Shown: one piece after another, positions 6,805 through 14,475 of the stretch
How the letters are laid out: each line of letters begins with the position of its first letter
Numbering within the stretch: position 1 is the stretch's first letter
Assembly: GCA_964641715.1 (NCBI GenBank)
Contig: CAZXMB010000047.1
Coordinates: forward strand, 1 to 18,976
Origin: CAZXMB01 sp964641715
GTDB lineage: Bacteria; Desulfobacterota; BSN033; UBA1163
DNA: 18,976 bases
Direction of reading: 5' to 3'
Made by a program: the position numbers and the translations under genes
Notes under the pieces: model-generated
What the model was told of the DNA's origin: nothing
The model's database searches: none
The model's input: only the letters and a program-made list of their open reading frames with translations

Positions 6805-8001
6805 ATGATGGAATTTCATCTTAAGGGATCCAATTTTCATCGTATGATGAGGCTCCCCCCTTATATCTTCGGCATCGTCAATCAATTGAAGATGGAGGCC
6901 CGCAGGAGGGGGGAGGATATCATCGACCTCGGGATGGGAAATCCTGACCTGGCGACCCCCAAGCATATCGTTGATAAATTGATCGAGGCCGTGAAAAATC
7001 CCAGAAACCATCGGTACTCCGCGTCCAAGGGAATTTATAAGCTTCGCGCAGCGATGACCGATTGGTACCGCCAGCGTTACGATGTGGAGCTTGATCCGGA
7101 GACAGAGGTTGTGGTGACCATTGGAGCGAAAGAAGGCATCGGACATCTCACTTTAGCCACGCTGGGTCCAGGAGATGTGGTCCTGGTTCCAGATCCCACT
7201 TACCCCATTCACGCCTATTCGGTAGTGATTGCGGGAGGGGATCTCCGCTCCATACCCATCACAGGGGAAGGGGATTTCTTCCAACGGTTGCTGACCGCCA
7301 CCCGAGAAACCTGGCCTCATCCGAAAATGGTTATCCTCAGTTTCCCTCATAACCCGACCACCCGGGTGGTGGATATTCATTTCTTCGAAGAGATGGTTGA
7401 CTTTGCTAAAGACCACCACCTGATGATCGTTCATGACCTGGCCTATGCGGATATCGTTTTTGATGGCTATCGCGCCCCAAGCCTTCTTCAGGTCAAAGGA
7501 GCAAAGGAATTTGGAGTGGAATTCTTTTCCCTTTCCAAGAGCTATAGTATGGCGGGATGGAGGGTCGGATTTGCGGTGGGGAATCCAGAGATGTTAGCTG
7601 CCCTGGCAAGGCTGAAAAGCTATTTCGACTATGGAGTCTTCCAGCCCATCCAGATTGCGTCAATCATTGCCCTCCATGAGGATCAACAGTGCGTTCAAGA
7701 GACAGCTGAAGTTTACCGGAGGAGGAGGGACACCCTCATCAACGGATTAAAAAGAGGGGGCTGGGAGATCGAAAAGCCAAAGGGCACCATGTTCGTCTGG
7801 GCTGAGATCCCTAAACCCTTCAAAAAGATGGGATCGATTGACTTTACCAAACTCCTCTTAAAGGAAGGGAAGGTGGCTGTTTCTCCGGGAATTGGTTTCG
7901 GAGAATACGGGGAAGGCTATGTGAGGTTCGCACTGGTAGAGAATGAAGCCAGAATCAAACAGGCGGTCAAGGGGATCCAGAAGGTCCTGAAGAAGGGTTG
8001 A
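6805..8001 (+). CDS. alaC: alanine transaminase AlaC-like, PLP class I/II aminotransferase
   Basis: Fold-type I PLP enzyme. It closely resembles E. coli AlaC (YfdZ) over its whole length: LPPYIFGIVNQLKMEARRRG, IDLGMGNPD, VTIGAKEGIGHL, VPDPTYPIHAYS, VHDLAYADIVFDG. The Schiff-base lysine lies in FFSLSKSYSMAGWRVGF (codon 7537-7539). AlaC interconverts alanine/2-oxoglutarate and pyruvate/glutamate; relatives include LL-diaminopimelate aminotransferase, so substrate is inferred. The frame is open from a TTG at 6745, but an AAGGAG SD (6795-6800) points to ATG 6805 or, with better spacing, the adjacent ATG 6808. Both give about 398 residues, near family length. It is followed within 45 bases by hom, suggesting that aminotransferase and aspartate-pathway genes are expressed together. 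Confidence 0.9.
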   Translation: MMEFHLKGSNFHRMMRLPPYIFGIVNQLKMEARRRGEDIIDLGMGNPDLATPKHIVDKLIEAVKNPRNHRYSASKGIYKLRAAMTDWYRQRYDVELDPETEVVVTIGAKEGIGHLTLATLGPGDVVLVPDPTYPIHAYSVVIAGGDLRSIPITGEGDFFQRLLTATRETWPHPKMVILSFPHNPTTRVVDIHFFEEMVDFAKDHHLMIVHDLAYADIVFDGYRAPSLLQVKGAKEFGVEFFSLSKSYSMAGWRVGFAVGNPEMLAALARLKSYFDYGVFQPIQIASIIALHEDQQCVQETAEVYRRRRDTLINGLKRGGWEIEKPKGTMFVWAEIPKPFKKMGSIDFTKLLLKEGKVAVSPGIGFGEYGEGYVRFALVENEARIKQAVKGIQKVLKKG

Positions 8002-8042
8002 GGGGGTTAGGGTTAATCGGTCAGTTGAAAAGGATGAAAGAC

Positions 8043-9356
8043 ATGAAAGAGATCAAGGTGGGTCTTATCGGTTTTGGGACAGTAGGTGCGGGGGTGGTCA
8101 AGATCCTCCAGAAAAACTCAAGGATCATCGAAAAAAGGATGGGCGCCCGGGTCGTTTTAAAACGCATTGCGGATATCGATATTGAAAGAGATCGCGGAGT
8201 AAAGCTGGGACCGGGGGTCCTTACTTCCAAGGCTGATGAGGTGATCAAAGATCCGGAGATCGATATCGTCATGGAGCTCATCGGAGGGATCGAACCTGCA
8301 AAGGCCTTTATTCTCAAAGCGATTCGTCATCGAAAGCATATCGTCACCGCCAACAAGGCGCTCCTTGCCCTTCACGGAGATGAAATCTTCAGGACGGCCC
8401 ATCGATTTGGTGTGGATGTCAACTTTGAGGCCTCGGTAGGAGGAGGAATCCCTCTGATCCGTTCCATCAAAGAGGGATTGGTGGCCAACCGGATTCAATC
8501 CATCTTCGGGATCCTGAACGGGACGTCGAATTACATCCTGACCAAAATGACCGAGGAGGGGAGCAGTTTCAAAGATGTCCTCAAGGAGGCTCAGGAGAAA
8601 GGATATGCAGAGGCTGATCCGACTTTTGATGTCGAAGGGATGGATACGGCGCATAAACTTGCCATTCTCATTCGCCTGGCCTTTGGTACCTATCTTCAAC
8701 TTAAAGACATTTTTATTGCAGGGATCTCCGGGATTACTCCTCTCGATATTCAATTCAGCCGGGAGTTTGGATACCGGATTAAATTGCTGGCCATTTCGAA
8801 GATGGATGGGGGGAGGATCGAAGCAAGGGTTCATCCGACCATGATTCCAGAAGGACACCTCCTTGCCACGGTGGGAGGGGTATTCAATGCGATCTATATC
8901 CAGGGGGATGCGGTAGGCCCCACCCTCTTCTACGGTCAGGGGGCAGGACAGATGCCCACAGGTAGTGCGGTTGTCAGCGACCTGGTCGAGTTGGGTCGAA
9001 ATCTTCTGGTCAGGACCTCCGGCCGGAGGGTTCCCCTTCTTTCTTACCAGAGGTCCGCTATTGAAAGGATTCCCCTCAAGAAGATGGATGAAGTGGTGAT
9101 GCCTTTCTATATGAGGTTTTCTGCACTGGACCGTCCGGGAGTCCTTTCCAGGATTTCAGGTATTTTAGGAAAAAATGATATCAGCATCGCTGCGGTAATC
9201 CAGAAAGGAAGGCAGGTCAATGGCGCTGTGCCCGTGGTGATGATGACTCATGAGGCAAAGGAGAAGAGTGTCCATCGGGCCCTGAAGGAGATTGGTCGAC
9301 TGGGTGTCATCCTGGGGAAGACCATGTTCATCCGTGTTGAGAATGAGCTGGAATAA
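8043..9356 (+). CDS. hom: homoserine dehydrogenase with C-terminal ACT domain
   Basis: Reduces aspartate-4-semialdehyde to homoserine, the branch point toward threonine and methionine. The product is 437 residues. It has an N-terminal Rossmann fold with GFGTVGAGV (about 10-18), a catalytic/dimerisation region with VTANKALLA, EASVGGGIPLI, LNGTSNYILT and YAEADPTFDVEG, and a C-terminal ACT domain (about 356-425, MRFSALDRPGVLSRISGILG). In this family the ACT domain gives threonine feedback inhibition. I chose ATG 8043 (MKEIKVGLIGFG) because AAAGGA lies about 8 bases upstream and the family starts here. A TTG at 7998 overlapping the alaC stop and an ATG at 8034 are alternatives. The 94-base spacer to thrC is filled by the heptad hairpin. 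Confidence 0.96.
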   Translation: MKEIKVGLIGFGTVGAGVVKILQKNSRIIEKRMGARVVLKRIADIDIERDRGVKLGPGVLTSKADEVIKDPEIDIVMELIGGIEPAKAFILKAIRHRKHIVTANKALLALHGDEIFRTAHRFGVDVNFEASVGGGIPLIRSIKEGLVANRIQSIFGILNGTSNYILTKMTEEGSSFKDVLKEAQEKGYAEADPTFDVEGMDTAHKLAILIRLAFGTYLQLKDIFIAGISGITPLDIQFSREFGYRIKLLAISKMDGGRIEARVHPTMIPEGHLLATVGGVFNAIYIQGDAVGPTLFYGQGAGQMPTGSAVVSDLVELGRNLLVRTSGRRVPLLSYQRSAIERIPLKKMDEVVMPFYMRFSALDRPGVLSRISGILGKNDISIAAVIQKGRQVNGAVPVVMMTHEAKEKSVHRALKEIGRLGVILGKTMFIRVENELE

Positions 9357-9357
9357 G

Positions 9358-9385
9358 TGCGGAATGCGGAGTGCGGATTGCGGAA
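9358..9385. repeat. period-7 tandem repeat, unit TGCGGAN (4 copies)
   Basis: Units TGCGGAA, TGCGGAG, TGCGGAT, TGCGGAA begin one base after the hom stop codon. Read on the other strand, the core CGG matches the CCG core of the second array at 9399-9433, so the two arrays are inverted copies of one family. Confidence 0.9.
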
Positions 9386-9418
9386 TGGAATTCCAAAATC
9401 CGAATTCCGAAATCCGAA
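9358..9418 (+). promoter_or_regulatory. long imperfect hairpin formed by inverted heptad arrays, hom-thrC spacer
   Basis: The central part pairs CGGATT (9374-9379) with AATCCG (9397-9402), and GGAAT (9382-9386) with ATTCC (9390-9394), around a GGA loop. Continuing outward in register, CGG of each left heptad pairs with CCG of each right heptad (9367-9369 with 9407-9409, 9360-9362 with 9414-9416), separated by short mismatches. The result is a 61-base stem between two co-directional pathway genes. It could act as an mRNA processing or stability element, an attenuator, or simply be a repeat by-product. Confidence 0.6.
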
Positions 9419-9433
9419 TTTCGAAATCCGAAA
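9399..9433. repeat. period-7 tandem repeat, unit TCCGAAW (5 copies)
   Basis: Units TCCGAAT, TCCGAAA, TCCGAAT, TTCGAAA, TCCGAAA end 17 bases before the thrC ATG. The family is the same as the array after rpoN (18941-18968). Confidence 0.9.
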
Positions 9434-9450
9434 TTAAGTTGGGTAAAATA

Positions 9451-10506
9451 ATGTGGCGTGGGGTCATAAAGGAATACCGGAATTTTCTACCCGTTAAAAA
9501 AGAAGAGAGCATTGTCACCCTGCTTGAGGGGAATACGCCTCTCATCTTCTCCTCACGAATTAAGAATGAGGTCGTCCCGGGAGTGGAACTCTATTTTAAA
9601 TATGAAGGCGTTAACCCCACCGGGTCTTTTAAAGACAGGGGAATGACCGTTGCTGTCTCCATGGCCAAGGAGATGGGGTCCAAGGCCGTCATCTGTGCCT
9701 CTACAGGAAATACCTCCGCCTCAGCCGCCGCCTATGCGGCAAGGGGGGAGATGAAGGCCTATGTCCTCATCCCTGAGGGAAAGATTGCCCTCGGGAAATT
9801 ATCTCAGGCCATAGCCCATGGTGCCCAGGTCATTCAGATCGAAGGGAATTTCGATGAGGCCCTGCGTATTGTAAAGGAAATCTCAGAGACCGAACCCATC
9901 ACTCTGGTTAATTCCCTCAATCCCTACCGGATCGAGGGGCAGAAGACCGCTGCCTTTGAGGTCGTTGATCACCTGGGATCCGCTCCCACTTACCACTGCC
10001 TTCCCGTGGGGAACGCAGGGAATATTACCGCCTATTGGAAAGGATACAAGGAGTACCGGGAAAAGGGAAGGGTGGATAGCCTTCCCAAGATGTTAGGATT
10101 CCAGGCAGAAGGGGCGGCTCCTATCGTGAGGGGAAGGGTGATCGAGAACCCTGAGACAATGGCTACTGCCATCCGCATCGGAAACCCTGCGAGCTGGAAA
10201 CAGGCCGTAGCCGCACGGGATGAATCCGGGGGTTTGATCGATATGGTGAGCGATGAAGAGATCCTTGAGGCTTACCGAATGATGGCAGATCTTGAGGGGA
10301 TCTTCTGCGAACCCGCTTCTGCAGCCTCTCTGGCAGGGGTGATCAAATTCTACCGCAGGGGATTCTTTAAAAAAGGGGATAGGGTCGTTTTAACCATCAC
10401 CGGCCATGGATTAAAAGATCCTGACATTGCCATCCGAATCTCCCGCAAACCCACCTCTCTCCCCCCGAAGAAAGAAGCGGTGTTGGAATTCCTTCGTCTC
10501 TCATAG
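9451..10506 (+). CDS. thrC: threonine synthase
   Basis: PLP enzyme that converts O-phosphohomoserine to threonine and phosphate. It has 351 residues, matching the short bacterial class (Bacillus/Thermus type) rather than the longer E. coli type. The PLP lysine is K61 in NPTGSFKDRGMTVAVS. Other family stretches are CASTGNTSASAAAYAARG, the phosphate-binding loop LPVGNAGNITAYW, and EGIFCEPASAASLAG. The open frame extends upstream through the heptad repeats and into hom; the start was set at ATG 9451 (MWRGVIKEYRNFLPV) because that is where family similarity begins, although the SD (GGG, 9441-9443) is weak. It needs phosphohomoserine, yet no classical thrB (GHMP kinase) lies nearby; see the ApgM-like gene. 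Confidence 0.96.
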   Translation: MWRGVIKEYRNFLPVKKEESIVTLLEGNTPLIFSSRIKNEVVPGVELYFKYEGVNPTGSFKDRGMTVAVSMAKEMGSKAVICASTGNTSASAAAYAARGEMKAYVLIPEGKIALGKLSQAIAHGAQVIQIEGNFDEALRIVKEISETEPITLVNSLNPYRIEGQKTAAFEVVDHLGSAPTYHCLPVGNAGNITAYWKGYKEYREKGRVDSLPKMLGFQAEGAAPIVRGRVIENPETMATAIRIGNPASWKQAVAARDESGGLIDMVSDEEILEAYRMMADLEGIFCEPASAASLAGVIKFYRRGFFKKGDRVVLTITGHGLKDPDIAIRISRKPTSLPPKKEAVLEFLRLS

Positions 10507-10669
10507 TTCATCGTAACTGAAATTTCTTTGCCTAAGTACTCCCGTCGCTGAGAAAAAAATTGATTTTTCATTCTATAATGAATAAATTATATATGGAAAT
10601 GGATGTTTGCAATCGCCGGGTCATTTTTGTATGAGGGGATAAATTCAACAGGGAAGGGAGGGATGAACA

Positions 10670-11176
10670 TTGACGAAATCAATTCTTAATGGCAAGAAAA
10701 TCCTGGCTGTCGATGACGAACCCGATGTGCTCTCCGTTCTGGAAGGAGAAATCCTTGAAGCCGCCCCCACCTGCAAATTCGAAAAGGTCACCACTTACGA
10801 AGATGCCGTCAGGAAGTTGGAATCCCAGACCTATGATGTGGTTATCCTCGACATCATGGGGGTTCGCGGCTTCGAGCTGTTGGATCTGGCGGTGAGGAAA
10901 AATTTTCGTGTGGCCATGCTGACCGCTCATGCCCTCACACCGGAAGCTTTGAGACGTTCTTTCGAAATGAAAGCACGGGCCTACCTTCCCAAGGAAAAAC
11001 TGGGAGAAATCGTTCCCTTTCTTGAAGATGTACTGGAGTTTGAGTATTTACCCGGTTGGAAACAGTTGATGAAGAGATTGGAAGGGTTCTTCAAAGCCCG
11101 GTGGGGGGAATACTGGCAGAGAGCTGAAGCGAATTTCTGGGAGGATTTCGAGAAGATCACCTCTGCCAAATGGTGA
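10670..11176 (+). CDS. receiver-only response regulator with Trp-rich C-terminal tail
   Basis: A CheY-like receiver domain covers about residues 9-125. The acidic pair is D15/D16 (VDDEPD), the phosphoacceptor D61 (VILDIMG), the switch threonine T85 (MLTAH) and the conserved lysine K108 (YLPKEK). No DNA-binding or enzymatic output domain follows. The last 45 or so residues form a basic, aromatic tail with several tryptophans (GWKQ, ARWGEYW, FWEDF, AKW). The start is TTG 10670, chosen because GGGAGGG (10656-10662) ends 7 bases upstream and the receiver fold begins soon after. ATG 10663 is out of frame and too close to the SD. No histidine kinase lies in the window. It sits between thrC and the ApgM-like gene with gaps of 163 and 195 bases, so it may be an insertion with its own transcription. 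Partner and output are unknown. Confidence 0.88.
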   Translation: MTKSILNGKKILAVDDEPDVLSVLEGEILEAAPTCKFEKVTTYEDAVRKLESQTYDVVILDIMGVRGFELLDLAVRKNFRVAMLTAHALTPEALRRSFEMKARAYLPKEKLGEIVPFLEDVLEFEYLPGWKQLMKRLEGFFKARWGEYWQRAEANFWEDFEKITSAKW

Positions 11177-11323
11177 GAGATAAAAGACAGGATTAGGTCC
11201 ATCCCTTCCCCCTCGAATCATCAGACTCAAATTTAAAAAGCCGTTTCCCCAAAGCTGAAAGCATAACCTCAAGCCTCTCCCAATGAATTGGCATGCCTTT
11301 TGCTTTCAAAATTCTCTTTTCAT

Positions 11324-11352
11324 TTGACATTTGTAACTTTTTGGTATATTTA
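11324..11352 (+). promoter_or_regulatory. candidate sigma-70 promoter for the apgM-like gene
   Basis: A perfect TTGACA -35 box (11324-11329) is followed after 17 bases by TATTTA (11347-11352), or after 15 bases by TATATT (11345-11350). The ApgM-like ATG is about 20 bases further on. The region is locally AT-rich. The spacing ambiguity limits confidence, but the -35 match and position fit an internal promoter driving the apgM-pyrG-kdsD-lpt stretch. Confidence 0.5.
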
Positions 11353-11371
11353 GGGTTTAAGGATATTGAAT

Positions 11372-12625
11372 ATGAATAAAAGGATCAGATATGTGATTGT
11401 GGTGGGAGATGGAATGGCGGATTATCCGGTTGAGGCTCTCCAGGGAAGAACCCCCCTGATGGTAGCCAAAACACCACATATGGATTGGCTGGTCAAGAAT
11501 GGAGAGATAGGCCTCGTCAGAACTGTTCCCGAAGGTTTCAACCCGGGGAGTGAAATCGCCAATCTCTCCATCTTCGGATACGATCCTCTTCGGTATTATA
11601 CAGGAAGGGGCCCTCTCGAGGCCGCCAGCCTGGGTGTTGAACTGGGCAGAAATGATCTTGCCTTTCGATGTAACCTCGTTACCCTCCGATACCAGGGTTC
11701 GAAAATCTTTATGGAGGATTTCTCCGCAGGGCACATCTCCGATGAAGAGGCAAGAAGGATCATCAGGGATCTGGATCATACCATGGGAACGAGTGAGGTC
11801 CGGTTCTATCCCGGGGTGAGTTACCGGCATCTGATGGTTTTGAGAAATGGGGTCTCCACTTTTTTGGACCTCGGAAATGCACCTTTTACCCCTCCTCACG
11901 ACATCACCGGCCAGGAGATTTCTTCCTATCTTCTCAGAAACAGTGATTCTGAAAAGAGGATCCTTTTCCTGATGGATGAATCCCAGCGAATCCTCAAAGA
12001 CCATCCTGTCAATCTCGAGCGTCAGGCAAAGGGGCTCCGGCCTGCAAACTCCATATGGCTCTGGGGCCAGGGAAGATCTCCCCGGATGGTTACCCTCAAG
12101 GAACGATTCGGGATCGAGGGCTATGTGATCTCAGCTGTCCATTTGCTCAAAGGGATCGGTATCCTCGCAGGGCTGGAAGTCCTCAATGTCCCGGGCGTTA
12201 CAGGTTATCTTGATACTGATTATGAAGGAAAGGCCAGATATGCGCTGAAAGGTTTGGAGGAGAGAGATTTTATCTATGTTCATGTGGAGGCTCCTGATGA
12301 AGCAGGTCATATGGGAGAACCCGATTTGAAGGTCCGGGCCATTGAGGCTTTCGATGAAAAGGTTGTAGGCACGATTCTGAAAGGAATGAGGGATTTTGAA
12401 AGGTACCGGTTAATGGTTCTGCCCGACCATCCTACCCCCCTTTCCCTCCGGACCCATACCGCAGATCCAGTTCCTTTTGTAATCTATTCGAGCGAAGGGA
12501 AGGGAGGAAGGAGGTCTCTTGAAACCTTTGATGAGGCTTCAGCCCAAAAAAGTGGTTTAGTGATTGAGAAGGGATATGAATTGATCGAGCGTTTTTTAAA
12601 TCCTTGTGATCCTGCGGCAGGGTAG
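11372..12625 (+). CDS. ApgM-type phosphoglycerate mutase family protein, probable homoserine kinase analogue
   Basis: Alkaline-phosphatase superfamily metalloenzyme related to archaeal-type cofactor-independent phosphoglycerate mutase (417 residues, family about 400). Metal and nucleophile motifs are present: VVGDGMADYP (D13), PGSEIANLSIFGYDP with candidate nucleophile S60, HVEAPDEAGHMG, LPDHPTP and RTHTADPVPF. ATG 11372 is used because AAGGA (11359-11363) lies 8 bases upstream; a TTG two codons earlier is less likely. Known context: in several bacterial groups this family co-occurs with hom and thrC where thrB is missing, and a Bacteroides member was reported, to my recollection, to supply homoserine kinase activity. 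With hom and thrC just upstream and no GHMP kinase visible, I infer the same role here; a true glycolytic mutase is the alternative. pyrG follows after 13 bases. Confidence 0.85.
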   Translation: MNKRIRYVIVVGDGMADYPVEALQGRTPLMVAKTPHMDWLVKNGEIGLVRTVPEGFNPGSEIANLSIFGYDPLRYYTGRGPLEAASLGVELGRNDLAFRCNLVTLRYQGSKIFMEDFSAGHISDEEARRIIRDLDHTMGTSEVRFYPGVSYRHLMVLRNGVSTFLDLGNAPFTPPHDITGQEISSYLLRNSDSEKRILFLMDESQRILKDHPVNLERQAKGLRPANSIWLWGQGRSPRMVTLKERFGIEGYVISAVHLLKGIGILAGLEVLNVPGVTGYLDTDYEGKARYALKGLEERDFIYVHVEAPDEAGHMGEPDLKVRAIEAFDEKVVGTILKGMRDFERYRLMVLPDHPTPLSLRTHTADPVPFVIYSSEGKGGRRSLETFDEASAQKSGLVIEKGYELIERFLNPCDPAAG

Positions 12626-12638
12626 AAAGAGGATCCGA

Positions 12639-14321
12639 TTGGCGAACACCAGGACAAAATATATCTTTATGACCGGAGGCGTTCTCTCCTCCCTGGGAAA
12701 AGGATTGGCCTGTTCCTCCATTGGGGCACTCCTCGAATTGAGGGGGTTAAGGGTCTCCTTTATCAAGTTTGATCCCTATATCAATGTGGATCCTGGGACG
12801 ATGAACCCCTTTCAGCATGGTGAGGTCTATGTGACCGATGACGGGGCAGAGGCGGACCTCGACTTGGGCCATTATGAACGTTATACCCATGTCAAGACCT
12901 CGAAGAAGAATAACTTCACCACCGGTCAGATTTACGATTCCGTGATCACCAAGGAGAGAAGGGGAGATTATCTGGGCAATACGGTTCAGGTGATCCCTCA
13001 TATCACCGACGAGATCAAATCCAAGATCTTCGATCTGACCCAGGAGGTGGATATCGTCATCGTCGAAGTGGGAGGGACAGTCGGCGATATCGAAAGCCTT
13101 CCTTTCCTGGAGGCAATACGTCAGATCCGCGGAGACGTGGGAAGGGAGAATTCGCTCTATATCCACCTTACCCTGGTTCCGTTCATTGCGACCGCCGGAG
13201 AACTGAAAACCAAGCCGACCCAGCACAGCGTGAAAGAACTTCGTGAGATTGGCATCCAGCCGGATATCCTTCTCTGCCGGACAGACCGGATGCTCTCGCC
13301 GAATATCAAATCGAAGATCGCCCTCTTCTGCGATGTGGACAAGGATGCGGTCATCACCGCCAAGAATGTGGATACCATCTATGAGGTTCCGGTCGTCTTC
13401 CATCAGGAGGGCCTGGATGAGAAGGTCGTGGAAAAATTAAACATCTGGACAGGGCGCCCCAATCTGAAGGAGTGGGAGAGAATTGTCAGAAAGATCAAAA
13501 AACCCCGTTTTGAGACAACCATTTCCGTGGTGGGGAAGTATGTTGGCCTGGTGGAGTCATATAAGAGTTTAACCGAGGCGTTGATTCATGGCGGAATTGC
13601 GAATGACGCCCGGGTGAACCTGAGATATATCGATTCGGAACAGGTGGAAAAGGAAGGCCCAGAGCCTCTCCTTCAGGGGGTCAACGGGATCCTCGTCCCG
13701 GGTGGATTTGGGACGAGAGGCATCAAGGGGAAGATCAGGGCGATCCAGTATGCGAGGGAGAAGAGGATTCCCTATTTGGGGATCTGTCTGGGGATGCAAT
13801 GCGCAGTGATCGAAATAGCGCAGCACTGTGCCAGCCTCAGGGGAGCCAATAGTACAGAGTTCGATCCCCATACTCCACACCCTGTGATCTATCTCCTGGA
13901 GGAATGGACCGATCGGAACCAGGTCGTCCAGAGGAGGAACGGAGAAACCCCCAAGGGCGGGACGATGAGATTGGGGGCTTATCCCTGCCGCCTGGAAGAA
14001 GGAAGCCTGGCCCTGAAGGCATATGGAAAGAAGCTGATCTCAGAGCGCCACCGTCACCGTTATGAATTCAATAATGCTTTTTTAAAGACCCTGGGAAAGG
14101 CAGGTTTAAGGTTCAGCGGAATTTCACCCGACAAAGAGCTGGTGGAGATCATCGAGTTAAAAGGGCATCCCTGGTTTTTAGGATGTCAGTTCCATCCGGA
14201 ATTTAAATCGAAACCCATGGACCCCCATCCCCTTTTCCGGGAGTTTATCAAAGCCTCGCTCCAGCAGGGAAGAAGAAGGCCGTCTGAAAGAAAAAGGCAA
14301 AAGAGAGATGAGAAGGTTTGA
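12639..14321 (+). CDS. pyrG: CTP synthase (glutamine-hydrolysing)
   Basis: Makes CTP from UTP, ATP and glutamine. The product is 560 residues (E. coli 545). The N-terminal synthetase domain starts YIFMTGGVLSSLGKGL with the P-loop, then KFDPYINVDPGTMNPFQHGEV in close match to the family. The C-terminal class I glutamine amidotransferase domain has VPGGFGTRG, the nucleophile C383 (YLGICLGMQ) and the His/Glu pair H519 and E521 (CQFHPEF). A basic tail of about 20 residues ends the protein. The frame is open from a GTG at 12606 that overlaps the preceding gene. I chose TTG 12639 because AAAGAGGA (12626-12633) is well spaced and the family begins there. CTP also feeds CMP-Kdo formation, which fits the adjacent kdsD and lpt genes. 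Confidence 0.96.
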   Translation: MANTRTKYIFMTGGVLSSLGKGLACSSIGALLELRGLRVSFIKFDPYINVDPGTMNPFQHGEVYVTDDGAEADLDLGHYERYTHVKTSKKNNFTTGQIYDSVITKERRGDYLGNTVQVIPHITDEIKSKIFDLTQEVDIVIVEVGGTVGDIESLPFLEAIRQIRGDVGRENSLYIHLTLVPFIATAGELKTKPTQHSVKELREIGIQPDILLCRTDRMLSPNIKSKIALFCDVDKDAVITAKNVDTIYEVPVVFHQEGLDEKVVEKLNIWTGRPNLKEWERIVRKIKKPRFETTISVVGKYVGLVESYKSLTEALIHGGIANDARVNLRYIDSEQVEKEGPEPLLQGVNGILVPGGFGTRGIKGKIRAIQYAREKRIPYLGICLGMQCAVIEIAQHCASLRGANSTEFDPHTPHPVIYLLEEWTDRNQVVQRRNGETPKGGTMRLGAYPCRLEEGSLALKAYGKKLISERHRHRYEFNNAFLKTLGKAGLRFSGISPDKELVEIIELKGHPWFLGCQFHPEFKSKPMDPHPLFREFIKASLQQGRRRPSERKRQKRDEKV

Positions 14322-14323
14322 AA

Positions 14324-14458
14324 TTGAAGCAGGACCCAGCAAAGAGGAAGACCGTCAGGTTCAAAAGATTTAGAACGAGGGTCTTTTGGTATTTTTCATA
14401 TGATGGCACAGACTCGCCACGCATCGCGCAGGTCTACGAGAATGACCCGGTCAATTGA
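14324..14458 (+). CDS. candidate small basic protein (44 residues) between pyrG and kdsD
   Basis: An ORF of 45 codons including the stop starts with TTG at 14324, two bases after the pyrG stop. AGAAGG (14311-14316) is 7 bases upstream as SD. It ends 17 bases before kdsD, so it fills the spacer almost exactly. The N-terminal half is strongly basic (KQDPAKRKTVRFKRFRTR), followed by an aromatic stretch VFWYFSYDGTDSP and an acidic end (VYENDPVN). No signal peptide, membrane helix or known motif is recognised. It has no internal ATG. Its fit between tightly packed genes and its SD suggest it is translated, but I do not recognise a homologue and a chance ORF cannot be excluded. Many relatives carry kdsA at this position; this sequence shows no KdsA resemblance. 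Confidence 0.45.
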   Translation: MKQDPAKRKTVRFKRFRTRVFWYFSYDGTDSPRIAQVYENDPVN

Positions 14459-14475
14459 GAGAATTTGGAGGAGAG

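Noticed and set aside
7995..8020. G-rich run at the alaC-hom junction resembling a G-quadruplex or telomere-like GGGTTA repeat
   Set aside because: Only three G-runs of three or more, with uneven loops, partly coding for the alaC end; not strong enough to claim.
9292..9450. N-terminal extension of ThrC overlapping hom and the heptad repeats
   Set aside because: The extra residues are translated repeat and hom sequence; threonine synthase similarity starts at 9451.
10574..10579. Perfect TATAAT before the response regulator
   Set aside because: No acceptable -35 at 16-18 bp upstream (the site reads AGAAAA), and the region is AT-rich, so the hexamer alone is weak.
10593..10616. Possible sigma-54 promoter (GG ... 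GC) before the response regulator
   Set aside because: Spacing between GG and GC is 12 rather than 10 bases and the rest of the consensus is missing.
10578..10634. Small ORF of about 18 codons in the thrC-response regulator spacer
   Set aside because: No SD, very short, and starts inside the TATAAT stretch; no sign of coding.
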